Positions 8,238 through 16,510 of a stretch of DNA of 64,000 nt are shown one piece after another. How positions within the stretch are numbered: position 1 is the stretch's first letter; every line of letters begins with the position of its first letter. The position numbers were made by a program, and so were the translations under genes. The notes below the pieces were generated by a model, which was given only the letters and a program-made list of their open reading frames with translations, was not told where the DNA came from and did not search any database. This DNA is from Marinihelvus fidelis. GTDB taxonomy: Bacteria; Pseudomonadota; Gammaproteobacteria; Xanthomonadales; SZUA-36. The stretch covers positions 144,208 to 208,207 of the forward strand of contig NZ_VYXP01000005.1 of NCBI RefSeq assembly GCF_008725655.1. The letters are read 5' to 3'.

Positions 8238-9548
8238 ATGACGATGGTGATCCCCGACATCCAGGACTGGGCCGGCCTTGACGCCGACGCCCGCGCCGAC
8301 GCGCTGGCGCGTCCGGCGCTGGACCAGTCCGGCCTGGCCGACCAGGTCGCGTCGATCTTGGCCGGCGTCCGCGAAGGCGGCGACCAGGCCCTGCTGGACT
8401 ATACCGAACGCTTCGATGGCGTCCGGCCGGCCGCGCTGCGTGTGCCCGCCGAAACGCTGGCGAACGCCGCGGACGCGGTCAGCCCGTCCCTGCTCGTGGC
8501 CATCGACCGGGCCATGGCGCGGATCACGGCATTCCACGATGCCGGCCGGCCGCGCGCGCTGGCCATGGATACTGAGGACGGGCTCCGCTGCGAGGCGCGC
8601 TACGCGCCCATCGAGCCCGTGGGTCTGTATGTCCCCGGCGGCAGCGCGCCGCTGATTTCCACCGTCATGATGCTTGGAATTCCGGCGCGGTTGGCGGGAT
8701 GCTCACAGGTGGTGCTGTGCACGCCGCCCGGCCCGGATGGCGAGATTGACGCCGCCATCCTGGCGACGGCGCACCGCTGTGGCATCGATACCGTCATCCG
8801 CGCCGGTGGCTCTCAAGCCATCGCCGCGATGGCCTTCGGCACGGCGTCGGTCCCGGCCTGCGCCAAGCTGTTCGGCCCCGGCAACGCCTGGGTCACCGAG
8901 GCAAAGCGCCAGGCTGCGGCAACCCCCGGCGGCGCGGCACAGGACATGCCGGCCGGGCCATCCGAGGTCCTGGTGATCGCCGACGACGGCGCCGACCCGG
9001 TGGCCGTGGCCTGGGACCTGCTGTCACAGGCCGAGCATGGCCCGGACTCGCAGGCCCTGCTGTTCAGCGACAGCCGCGACCTGCTCGTCGCCGTGCGCAA
9101 GGTGCTGCCCGAACTGGCCAGCCAGCTGCCGCGCGCGGACGTGCTGGCGCGCTCGCTGGCCCACGCGCGCTTCCTGCTCGTGGCCGACCTGGACCAGGCC
9201 ATCACCCTCAGCAACCGCTACGCGCCGGAGCACCTGATCATCAACACCCGTGATGCCAACGAGCGGGTTGACGGCGTGACCGCCGCGGGCTCCGTGTTCC
9301 TGGGCCCATGGACCCCCGAGTCACTGGGCGACTACTGCTCCGGCACCAACCACGTGCTGCCGACCTATGGCCACGCGCGGGCATTCAGTGGCCTGTCGGT
9401 CCGCGATTTCATGCGCCGCATGACCGTACAGCGCGCCACGCCGCAGGGACTGGGCACGGCCGGGCCCGACGCCGTCACGCTGGCCGCCGCCGAAGGGCTG
9501 GACGCGCATCGCATGGCCGTAGCCTACCGCCTGGCGTCGCTGCCATGA
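8238..9548 (+). CDS. hisD: Histidinol dehydrogenase
   Basis: HisD oxidises histidinol to histidine in two NAD-dependent steps using a zinc ion. The 436-residue length is normal. Family signatures seen are AGGSQAIAAMAFGT, FGPGNAWVTEAK, AGPSEVLVIAD and the C-terminal block GSVFLGPWTPESLGDY with GTNHVLPT, which carry the zinc and substrate ligands. The gene follows hisG by 4 bases and overlaps hisC by ATGA at 9545-9548. Confidence 0.95.
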   Translation: MTMVIPDIQDWAGLDADARADALARPALDQSGLADQVASILAGVREGGDQALLDYTERFDGVRPAALRVPAETLANAADAVSPSLLVAIDRAMARITAFHDAGRPRALAMDTEDGLRCEARYAPIEPVGLYVPGGSAPLISTVMMLGIPARLAGCSQVVLCTPPGPDGEIDAAILATAHRCGIDTVIRAGGSQAIAAMAFGTASVPACAKLFGPGNAWVTEAKRQAAATPGGAAQDMPAGPSEVLVIADDGADPVAVAWDLLSQAEHGPDSQALLFSDSRDLLVAVRKVLPELASQLPRADVLARSLAHARFLLVADLDQAITLSNRYAPEHLIINTRDANERVDGVTAAGSVFLGPWTPESLGDYCSGTNHVLPTYGHARAFSGLSVRDFMRRMTVQRATPQGLGTAGPDAVTLAAAEGLDAHRMAVAYRLASLP

Positions 9549-10666
9549 ATGTTCACGCACTGGCGCGCCCCGAGATCCTGGCGATGCGTCCTTACGCCTC
9601 CGCGCGCGGCACGGCCGCCGCCGACGGCGTGCTGCTGAACGCCAACGAGGCCCCGGCCGCGCTGTCCGACGACCCGGCCTGGGCGGAAATGGCGCTGCAC
9701 CGCTACCCGGCACCGCAGCCCGACGACCTGGTCCGCCGGCTGGCCGCCGTCTACCAGGTCGCGCCGGAGCGCGTGCTGGTCACCCGCGGCAGCGACGAGG
9801 GCATTGACCTGCTCACGCGCGTGTTCTGCCGGCCCGGACAGGACGCCATCGTCGAGTGCCCGCCGTGCTTTGGCATGTACCGCGTGGCGGCCGCCATCCA
9901 GGGCGCGGAGGTGATCGCGGTCCCGCGCGACGACGGCCTGCGCCTGGACGTGGCCCAGCTGGAGCGAACCATTGCCGGCACCGACGGCCCGGACATCAAG
10001 CTGGTCTTCCTGACCAGCCCCAACAACCCCACCGGCGACCTGCTGCCGCGGCGCGAACTGCTGCGCCTGCTGGCGGCCTGCGGCGACCGCGCCCTGCTGG
10101 TGCTGGACGAGGCCTACATCGAGTTCTGCGATGCCGCTTCGGCCACCGACCTGCTCGACGACTATCCGCAGCTGGTGATCCTGCGTACGCTGTCGAAAGC
10201 CTGGGGCGCGGCGGGACTGCGCTGCGGCGCACTGCTGGCCGACCCGGCCATCATCGAACTGCTGGGGCGCGTGATGGCGCCCTACCCGCTGACGGCGCCG
10301 GCGATTGCCGCGGCACTGGCGGTCACCGGCCCCGGCGGCCGCGCGCGCCAGTCCCGGATGCTGGCCGCGATCGCCGCGCAGAAAGACCGCCTGGTCAGCA
10401 CCCTGGCCGGCCGCGACTGGGTGGAGCGGACCTGGCCGGGCGAGGCAAACTTCGTGCTGGCCCGCGTCGACGATGGCCCCGGGCTCGTGGCCCACTGCGC
10501 TTCCAGTGGCGTGCGGATCCGAGATTTTTCCACCACACCCGGGCTGGCCAACTGCGTTCGCATCAGCATCGGCACGAGCGAGGACATGCAGGCCCTGGCC
10601 ACCGCGCTGGACGGCTGGCCGCAGGCGCGTGACGGTTCAGGCAACGAAACGAGGGCAACATCATGA
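9545..10666 (+). CDS. hisC: Histidinol-phosphate aminotransferase
   Basis: HisC is a PLP-dependent class I aminotransferase converting imidazole-acetol phosphate to histidinol phosphate. The 373-residue protein starts at the ATG overlapping the hisD stop; the open frame further upstream is a shadow of hisD. Typical blocks are LNANEAP near the N-terminus, VTRGSDEGIDLL, the SPNNPTGDL segment, VLDEAYIEF and the PLP lysine in TLSKAWGAAGLR. It overlaps hisB by ATGA at 10663-10666. Confidence 0.95.
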   Translation: MNVHALARPEILAMRPYASARGTAAADGVLLNANEAPAALSDDPAWAEMALHRYPAPQPDDLVRRLAAVYQVAPERVLVTRGSDEGIDLLTRVFCRPGQDAIVECPPCFGMYRVAAAIQGAEVIAVPRDDGLRLDVAQLERTIAGTDGPDIKLVFLTSPNNPTGDLLPRRELLRLLAACGDRALLVLDEAYIEFCDAASATDLLDDYPQLVILRTLSKAWGAAGLRCGALLADPAIIELLGRVMAPYPLTAPAIAAALAVTGPGGRARQSRMLAAIAAQKDRLVSTLAGRDWVERTWPGEANFVLARVDDGPGLVAHCASSGVRIRDFSTTPGLANCVRISIGTSEDMQALATALDGWPQARDGSGNETRATS

Positions 10667-11745
10667 GCGGGGCAAAACGCCGCATCCTGTTTATCGACCG
10701 CGACGGCACCCTGATCGCCGAGCCGGCCGACGAGCAGGTCGATTCACTGGAAAAACTGGAACTGCTGGACGGCGTCATTCCGGCGCTGCTGCGCCTGCGC
10801 GATGCCGGCTACGCGTTCGTCATGGTCAGCAACCAGGACGGCCGTGGCACCGAGTCCTTCCCGGAAGAAGATTTCATCGTCCCGCATGAAAAAATGCTGT
10901 CGATGTTCAACAGCCAGGGCATCCACTTCGTCGCCGAGCACATCGACCCGCATTTCGAGCATGAGAACTCGCCGAACCGCAAACCGGGCATCGGCATGGT
11001 GCTCGACTACCTGAAGTCCGGCGAGCTCGACCTGGACGACAGCTGGGTGATCGGCGACCGCGAGACCGACCTGGTGATGGCGCAGAACATGGGCATCGGC
11101 GGCCTGCGCTGCGGCCCGGACGGCGACAGCTGGACGGAGATCGCGCGCTTCCTGTGCAGTCGCCCGCGCACCGCCACGGTCACACGCAAGACCAACGAGA
11201 CCGATATAGAGGCGACCGTCGACCTGGATCCGGACCCGGACACGGCCGGTAACGACATCGATTCGGGTATCGGCTTTTTCGACCACATGCTCGACCAGGT
11301 GGCCAGCCACGGCGGCTTCCGGCTGCGACTGGCCTGCCGCGGTGACCTGCACATCGACGAGCACCACACCGTCGAAGACTGCGCGCTGGCGCTGGGCTCG
11401 GCGCTGGACCAGGCCCTGGGCGACCGCCGCGGCATCGGCCGCTACGGCTTCACGCTGCCGATGGACGAGTCGCTGGCGCAGGTGGCCGTGGATCTTTCCG
11501 GCCGGCCGGCATTCGTGTTCGAGGCCGACTTTCCGCGTGACGCGGTCGGTCAGATGTCGACGGAAATGGTGCGGCACTTCTTCGCTTCGCTGTCGCAGTC
11601 ACTGCGCTGCGCGCTGAACATGCGCGTCGACGGCGAGAACACCCATCACATGGTCGAGGCGCTGTTCAAGGGCGCCGGCCGGGCGCTACGGCCGGCACTG
11701 GCCCGGGGCGCGGGTGGCGTGCCCAGCACCAAGGGCGCGCTGTGA
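10663..11745 (+). CDS. hisB: Bifunctional histidinol-phosphatase / imidazoleglycerol-phosphate dehydratase
   Basis: The 360-residue protein fuses an N-terminal HAD phosphatase (FIDRDGTLI, with the nucleophile and acid Asp of DxD; later GDRETDLVMAQNMG) to a C-terminal IGP dehydratase that begins around residue 168 (RKTNETDIEATV). The dehydratase metal-site motifs HMLDQVASHGG, DEHHTVED and THHMVEALFKGAGRAL are all present. The fusion is the gammaproteobacterial form and performs the sixth and eighth steps of the pathway. It overlaps hisC and hisH by 4 bases each. Confidence 0.95.
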   Translation: MSGAKRRILFIDRDGTLIAEPADEQVDSLEKLELLDGVIPALLRLRDAGYAFVMVSNQDGRGTESFPEEDFIVPHEKMLSMFNSQGIHFVAEHIDPHFEHENSPNRKPGIGMVLDYLKSGELDLDDSWVIGDRETDLVMAQNMGIGGLRCGPDGDSWTEIARFLCSRPRTATVTRKTNETDIEATVDLDPDPDTAGNDIDSGIGFFDHMLDQVASHGGFRLRLACRGDLHIDEHHTVEDCALALGSALDQALGDRRGIGRYGFTLPMDESLAQVAVDLSGRPAFVFEADFPRDAVGQMSTEMVRHFFASLSQSLRCALNMRVDGENTHHMVEALFKGAGRALRPALARGAGGVPSTKGAL

Positions 11746-12335
11746 GCCTGGCGATCATCGACTCCGGCGGCGCGAATATCGCCTCGGTGATGTTCGCATT
11801 GCGGCGCCTGGGCGCCGAGCCGGTGTTCACCGCGGATGCCGAGGTCATCCGTCGCGCCGACCGCGTGATCCTGCCCGGCGTGGGCGCCGCCGGCGCTGCC
11901 ATGGCGCGACTGCGTGAGCATGGCCTGGTCGACACCATCCGCGCGCTGACCCAGCCGGTGCTGGGCATCTGCCTGGGCATGCAGCTGCTGTACGAATCAT
12001 CAAGCGAAGGCGACACCGACTGCCTGGGCCTGGTGCCCGGCCGGCTGGAGCGCCTGCCCGCAGCCCCCGACCGGCGCGTGCCGCACATGGGCTGGAGCCG
12101 CACCACGGTGGTCAACAATGACGGGTTGCTCGCCGGCCTGGACTCCGCGCCCTGGTTCTACTTCGTACACAGCTACGCGGCCCCGGTGAACGATTGCACG
12201 GTGGCCACCGGCCAGCATGGGCCGGCATTTACCGCGATCACGCGCCGTGGCAATTTTCGGGGAGCCCAGTTTCACCCCGAGCGAAGTGCCGCGGCGGGGT
12301 CTAAGCTGTTGAAAAACTTTCTGCAAATGACGTGA
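11742..12335 (+). CDS. hisH: Imidazole glycerol phosphate synthase, glutaminase subunit
   Basis: HisH is a class I glutamine amidotransferase that supplies ammonia to HisF. The nucleophile is in LGICLGMQLLY and the His/Glu pair in FHPERS near the C-terminus; the 197-residue length is normal. The start is GTG at 11742, overlapping the hisB stop by GTGA. A 16-base gap separates it from hisA. Confidence 0.95.
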   Translation: MSLAIIDSGGANIASVMFALRRLGAEPVFTADAEVIRRADRVILPGVGAAGAAMARLREHGLVDTIRALTQPVLGICLGMQLLYESSSEGDTDCLGLVPGRLERLPAAPDRRVPHMGWSRTTVVNNDGLLAGLDSAPWFYFVHSYAAPVNDCTVATGQHGPAFTAITRRGNFRGAQFHPERSAAAGSKLLKNFLQMT

Positions 12336-12351
12336 AAACGCCGAGGCTCAC

Positions 12352-13095
12352 ATGAAACTGATCCCCGCCATTGACCTGCTGGACGGCCAGTGCGTGCGCC
12401 TGTACCAGGGTGATTTCGGCCAGGTACAGGCCTACGAGGCGACACCGGAAGACATTGCCGAAACCTATCGCGAGGCCGGCGCCGAATGGTTGCACCTGGT
12501 CGATCTCGAGGCATCACGCGACGGCGAAGGTGCCGATACCTCGGCACTTTTCGAACTGCTCGAGCGGATTGAGATCAAGGTGCAGACCGGAGGCGGTGTG
12601 CGCGATGAAGGCGATATCGCCGAGCGCCTGTCGGCCGGCGCGGGCCGCGTGGTCGTGGGCAGCATGGCGGCCAGTGACCCGGATCGGTTTGTCACCTGGC
12701 TTGAACGATTCGGAGCCGACTACCTGGTCGCTGCACTCGATGTGCGATTGGACAAAAATGGCCTGCCGTGGCCGCGCATTTACGGCTGGACCGAGGGTGC
12801 CGGCGTCGACCTGTGGACGCTGCTGGACCAACTCGTCGCCGGCGGCCTGAAACACGCGCTGGTCACCGATATCGGCCGCGATGGCGCCATGAAAGGCCCG
12901 AACGTCGCGCTGTATAAAGACATTGTGCGACGTTATCCGCAACTCCAATTGCAGGCCTCCGGCGGTGTTTCCACCATCGATGACCTTCGGGCGCTGGCTG
13001 CCACCGGGGCCGCCGGCGCGATTACCGGCAAGGCTTTGCTGGACGGCCGCTTCAGCGTGGCCGAGGCGCTGCACGCGCTGGACGACCGGGCATGA
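12352..13095 (+). CDS. hisA: ProFAR isomerase
   Basis: HisA is a TIM-barrel isomerase acting on phosphoribosyl-formimino-AICAR-phosphate. The 247-residue protein starts with the strand [17 protein letters not shown], carrying the first catalytic Asp, and has the phosphate-binding loops [15 protein letters not shown] and the second-half [12 protein letters not shown] with the other Asp, plus ASGGVST. It overlaps hisF by ATGA at 13092-13095. Confidence 0.95.
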   Translation: MKLIPAIDLLDGQCVRLYQGDFGQVQAYEATPEDIAETYREAGAEWLHLVDLEASRDGEGADTSALFELLERIEIKVQTGGGVRDEGDIAERLSAGAGRVVVGSMAASDPDRFVTWLERFGADYLVAALDVRLDKNGLPWPRIYGWTEGAGVDLWTLLDQLVAGGLKHALVTDIGRDGAMKGPNVALYKDIVRRYPQLQLQASGGVSTIDDLRALAATGAAGAITGKALLDGRFSVAEALHALDDRA

Positions 13096-13871
13096 CCACC
13101 GGCCTGGCACGACGCATCATTCCCTGCCTGGACGTCCGTGACGGCCAGGTGGTCAAGGGTGTGCAGTTCCGCGACCACCGGATCATGGGCGACATCGTCC
13201 AGCTGGCCACCCGGTACAGCGCCGAGGGCGCCGACGAGCTGGTGTTCTACGACATCACCGCCAGCCCCGAAGGCCGCAGCGTCGACCGCGACTGGGTGGA
13301 GCGTGTGGCCGAGGTCATCGACATCCCGTTCTGCGTCGCCGGCGGCATCCGCAGTGTCGACGAAGCGCGCGCCGTGCTGCGCTGCGGCGCCGACAAGATC
13401 TCGATCAACACGCCGGCCGTCAACGACCCTGACCTGATCGACCGCCTGGCCGATGCCTTCGGCAGCCAGTGCGTGGTGGTCGGCATCGATTCCATCGAGC
13501 AGGACGGGCGCTGGACCACGCGGCAGATGACCGGCGACCCGGACCGCATGAGCGCCACCGGGCTGGACACGCTGGAGTGGATCGCCGCCGCCACCGCGCG
13601 GGGCGCCGGCGAGATCGTGCTCAACTGCATGTCCAGCGACGGCACCCGCGACGGCTACGACATTACGCAACTCGCCGCCGCCCGCTCGGTCTGCGACGTG
13701 CCGCTGATCGCCTCTGGCGGCGCCGGCACCGCGGCGCACTTCACCGACGTCTTCCGTGGCGCCGATGTCGACGGCGCACTGGCGGCGACGGTCTTCCATT
13801 CCGGCGCGCTGCCCATCGCCGGACTCAAGGCAACGCTGGCCGATGCCGGCATCCGCGTCCGGCCCTGCTGA
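13092..13871 (+). CDS. hisF: Imidazole glycerol phosphate synthase, cyclase subunit
   Basis: HisF is the TIM-barrel cyclase that uses ammonia from HisH to form IGP and AICAR. The 259-residue sequence shows [18 protein letters not shown] with the first catalytic Asp, DITAS, VAGGIRS, the DGTRDGYDI loop with the second catalytic Asp and [11 protein letters not shown]. HisH is encoded just two genes upstream, so the complete synthase is present. Confidence 0.95.
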   Translation: MTTGLARRIIPCLDVRDGQVVKGVQFRDHRIMGDIVQLATRYSAEGADELVFYDITASPEGRSVDRDWVERVAEVIDIPFCVAGGIRSVDEARAVLRCGADKISINTPAVNDPDLIDRLADAFGSQCVVVGIDSIEQDGRWTTRQMTGDPDRMSATGLDTLEWIAAATARGAGEIVLNCMSSDGTRDGYDITQLAAARSVCDVPLIASGGAGTAAHFTDVFRGADVDGALAATVFHSGALPIAGLKATLADAGIRVRPC

Positions 13872-13879
13872 GGTAAACC

Positions 13880-14506
13880 ATGTTTGACGCTAACGACATT
13901 GACTGGGACAAGGGCGACGGCCTGGTGCCCGCCGTGGTGCAGCACGCCTTCGACGGCCGCGTGCTGATGCTGGGCTACATGAACCGCGAGTCCCTGGCCG
14001 TGACCCTCGACAGCGGCCGGGTCAGCTTCTGGTCGCGGAGCCGGGGCAAGCCGTGGACCAAGGGCGAAACCTCTGGCAACGTCCTCGAACTGGTTGACAT
14101 CAGCGTTGATTGTGACGCCGACACGCTGCTGGTGCGGGCGCGCCCGAAGGGCCCGACCTGTCACCTTGGCGACGACAGCTGTTTCGACGGCCGCGCGCTG
14201 GCCGGCGCCGCAACGACTGGGCCCGGACTGGGCTTCCTGGCCGCGCTGGACCGCCTGGTCGAAGCCCGCGAGCGCGAGCGGCCAGAAGGCAGCTACACCA
14301 CCCGCCTGTTCGAGGCCGGCACCAAGCGTGTGGCGCAGAAAGTGGGCGAAGAAGGCGTCGAGACGGCGCTGGCCGCCGCCGCGGGTGACCGGGATGAACT
14401 GCTGGATGAATCCGCCGACCTGCTCTATCACCTGCTGGTGCTGCTGCGCTGCCGCGACGCCAGCCTGCAGGACGTGGTCACCCGGCTTGCCGCCAGGCAC
14501 GGCTGA
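13880..14506 (+). CDS. hisI: Bifunctional phosphoribosyl-AMP cyclohydrolase / phosphoribosyl-ATP diphosphatase
   Basis: The 208-residue HisIE fusion performs steps two and three of the pathway. The N-terminal cyclohydrolase has WSRSRGKPWTKGETSGN and the metal-binding DCDADTLLVRARPKGPTCH region; the C-terminal diphosphatase begins around residue 115 (LGFLAALDRLVEARERERPE) and contains the KVGEEGVETALAA and DESADLLYHLLVLL helices with the Mg-binding acidic residues. It ends the operon 8 bases after hisF and is followed by a hairpin. Confidence 0.94.
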   Translation: MFDANDIDWDKGDGLVPAVVQHAFDGRVLMLGYMNRESLAVTLDSGRVSFWSRSRGKPWTKGETSGNVLELVDISVDCDADTLLVRARPKGPTCHLGDDSCFDGRALAGAATTGPGLGFLAALDRLVEARERERPEGSYTTRLFEAGTKRVAQKVGEEGVETALAAAAGDRDELLDESADLLYHLLVLLRCRDASLQDVVTRLAARHG

Positions 14507-14508
14507 GG

Positions 14509-14529
14509 CGCCAGGGTCACTGCCTGGCG
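14509..14529. terminator. Hairpin between convergent hisIE and cytochrome c genes
   Basis: CGCCAGG (14509-14515) and CCTGGCG (14523-14529) form a perfect 7-bp stem with a 7-base loop in the 24-bp gap between two convergent genes. No T tract follows on either strand, so strong intrinsic termination is uncertain. Confidence 0.4.
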
Positions 14530-14530
14530 G

Positions 14531-15421
14531 TCAGTCGGTGATCGACTTGAGGTAGGCCGCGATCGCCTGGCGGTCTTCCTCACTGAGCTTGGCCATGTTC
14601 TCCTGCACCGCGACCATGTCGCCGCCAACGATGTCGTAGTCGGGGTCGACGCCGGTTTCCAGGTAATACGCCAGGTCGCCGGCCGACCAGCCGCCGATAC
14701 CGTCAGAAGTGCCGGTGATATCCGGGGCCCGGCCCTCGCCGGCGGGCAACGGCGCGCCCTGCAGCCAGCGGGCCGGATCCATGGCCATGGCGACATTGCG
14801 CGGCGTGTGACACTCGCCGCAATGACCCAGTCCTTCCACCAGGCTGCGCCCAAGCTCGATCTGGACCTCGTCGGCGGCGACATCGCGCACCGGCTGGTCA
14901 TCCAGGAACAGTCGCTTCCAGGCGCCGATGGGTCGCCGCCAGCCGTAAGGGAAATCCAGTTCATGCGCCGGCGCCCGGCCCTCAACCGCGGGCAGGCTGT
15001 CGAGCCAGGCCTTCAGGTCCAGCAGGTCCATGGTGTCTGCGCGTGCGTAGGAGGTGTAGGGAAACGCCGGGTAGTAATGACGGCCGTCCGGTGACAGGCC
15101 GCGGCGCATGGCGTTGACGAACTCCAGGTCCGTCCACGCGCCGATGCCATCCTCGGGGTGAGACGAGATATTCGGCACATGAAAGGTGCCGGCCGGGGTA
15201 GCCATGACCAGCCCGCCGCCCAGCTCCTGGGCCGCCGGCTTGCCGCCATCACGCACCGTGCCATGGCACGAAGCGCACCCACCGGCATGGAAGGCGCGCT
15301 CGCCATTGGCAAGACTGGCGCGATGCTCAGGCAGGTCGGCGGCCGACAGCGGCAACGGCCGCGTCAGCCACCAGAACGCCAGCGCGGCCAGCGCCAGCCC
15401 CAGGATCAGCCAGCGAAGCAT
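14531..15421 (-). CDS. Membrane-anchored diheme cytochrome c
   Basis: The 296-residue protein begins with one hydrophobic segment (LILGLALAALAFWWL) that probably serves as a membrane anchor or uncleaved signal, placing the rest in the periplasm. Two CxxCH heme sites are seen, CASCHG at about residue 53 and CGECHTPRN at about residue 200, each in a cytochrome c domain like those of the electron-transfer subunits of membrane dehydrogenases. No partner dehydrogenase is adjacent. It follows the cytochrome c' gene after 15 bases on the same strand, so the two form an operon. Confidence 0.87.
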   Translation of the reverse strand: MLRWLILGLALAALAFWWLTRPLPLSAADLPEHRASLANGERAFHAGGCASCHGTVRDGGKPAAQELGGGLVMATPAGTFHVPNISSHPEDGIGAWTDLEFVNAMRRGLSPDGRHYYPAFPYTSYARADTMDLLDLKAWLDSLPAVEGRAPAHELDFPYGWRRPIGAWKRLFLDDQPVRDVAADEVQIELGRSLVEGLGHCGECHTPRNVAMAMDPARWLQGAPLPAGEGRAPDITGTSDGIGGWSAGDLAYYLETGVDPDYDIVGGDMVAVQENMAKLSEEDRQAIAAYLKSITD

Positions 15422-15436
15422 GCTCTCAGCCCGCGA

Positions 15437-15883
15437 TCAGTCCTTCTCGACGCGGTAGTCGTCGTGGCAGCCCTTACAGGTTTTCAGAATGTTGTTCAGC
15501 GAAAACTTCAGTCCTTCAACACTGTGTGGGTTCGCCTGGATGGTCGTGGACACCATGTGATTGTACTCACCCAGCGCGTCGCGGAACCCGTCCGGGTCGC
15601 TCCAGATGGTGGACTTGGCCTCGGTGTCGTGGCCGGTCTCGCTGCCCGGCGGGAACAGGTCGCCGAACTGCTTGCCGGTTTCCGCGAAGACCGCCAGGCT
15701 CTTGCGCATGGTCACGACATCGAAATCGATCTCGCCCTTGGTCATGCCCATCAGCGGCTTCAGGGCTTCGCGCGTCTGCTTCATCAGCTCCTGGCGCTGC
15801 TCGATCGGGTCTTCGGTATCGGCAAATGCGGCCGCGGCCAGTAGTGTCGTGGCCGCCAACGTGGCGATCAGGGCGTTCTTCAT
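15437..15883 (-). CDS. Cytochrome c' (class II c-type cytochrome)
   Basis: This 148-residue protein has a signal peptide (MKNALIATLAATTLLAAAAFA) and a four-helix-bundle pattern with the single heme site CKGCHDDYR at the very C-terminus, the hallmark of cytochrome c'/c556. Such proteins sit in the periplasm and bind NO or shuttle electrons. It is the first gene of a two-gene set with the diheme cytochrome. The role in this organism is not shown by the sequence. Confidence 0.88.
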   Translation of the reverse strand: MKNALIATLAATTLLAAAAFADTEDPIEQRQELMKQTREALKPLMGMTKGEIDFDVVTMRKSLAVFAETGKQFGDLFPPGSETGHDTEAKSTIWSDPDGFRDALGEYNHMVSTTIQANPHSVEGLKFSLNNILKTCKGCHDDYRVEKD

Positions 15884-15990
15884 CGGGAAACGTCTCCGGT
15901 CATGGAAAGTGGCAAGCCACCACTGTAGTCAATACGGCAATGGCTTGAAAGACTGTTGTCGAAATTCGGTGTCGGCGGCATCATGACCCC

Positions 15991-16509
15991 ATGAACACCG
16001 CGACCGCCTCCGCGCCCCAGGGCACGGCCTTTCACATCCGACCCATGACCCCGGGCGACAGTTCCGCCGTCGCCGCGATTATTCGTTCGGTTATGACCGA
16101 ATTCGGCGCCGTCGGCACCGGGTTTTCGATCGAGGACCCGGAAGTCGATGACATGTACTCGGCCTATCCCGCCCCCGCGGCCGGATTCTGGGTGGTCGAG
16201 CGCGATGGCAGGGTCGCCGGTTGCGGTGGGTTCGCCGCGCTGGTGGGCGGCGATGCCGACACCTGCGAGCTGCGGAAGATGTACTTCATGCCGGAACTGC
16301 GCGGCCTGGGTGCCGGGCACGCGCTGATGGAAATAGTCCTGGATGCGGCCGCGTCGGCCGGCTACCGGCGCATCTACCTGGAAACGCTGGCGTCGATGGA
16401 GGCCGCCCGGGCCCTGTACACCCGCCACGGTTTCGAGCCGCTGGACGGACCGCTGGGCTGCACCGGCCACGGCGCCTGCAACGCTTTCATGGCGCGTCCG
16501 CTGGGCTGA
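15991..16509 (+). CDS. GNAT family N-acetyltransferase
   Basis: The 172-residue protein fits the GNAT fold: an N-terminal FHIRPMTPGDSSAVAAII strand-helix, a central FWVVERDGRVAGCGGFAAL hairpin, the acetyl-CoA loop LRGLGAGHALME (R/QxxGxG/A type), and a C-terminal ALYTRHGFEPLDGP strand. The substrate is unknown. It is transcribed away from cytochrome c' and ends one base before the stop of the convergent DUF885 lipoprotein gene. Confidence 0.85.
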   Translation: MNTATASAPQGTAFHIRPMTPGDSSAVAAIIRSVMTEFGAVGTGFSIEDPEVDDMYSAYPAPAAGFWVVERDGRVAGCGGFAALVGGDADTCELRKMYFMPELRGLGAGHALMEIVLDAAASAGYRRIYLETLASMEAARALYTRHGFEPLDGPLGCTGHGACNAFMARPLG

Positions 16510-16510
16510 G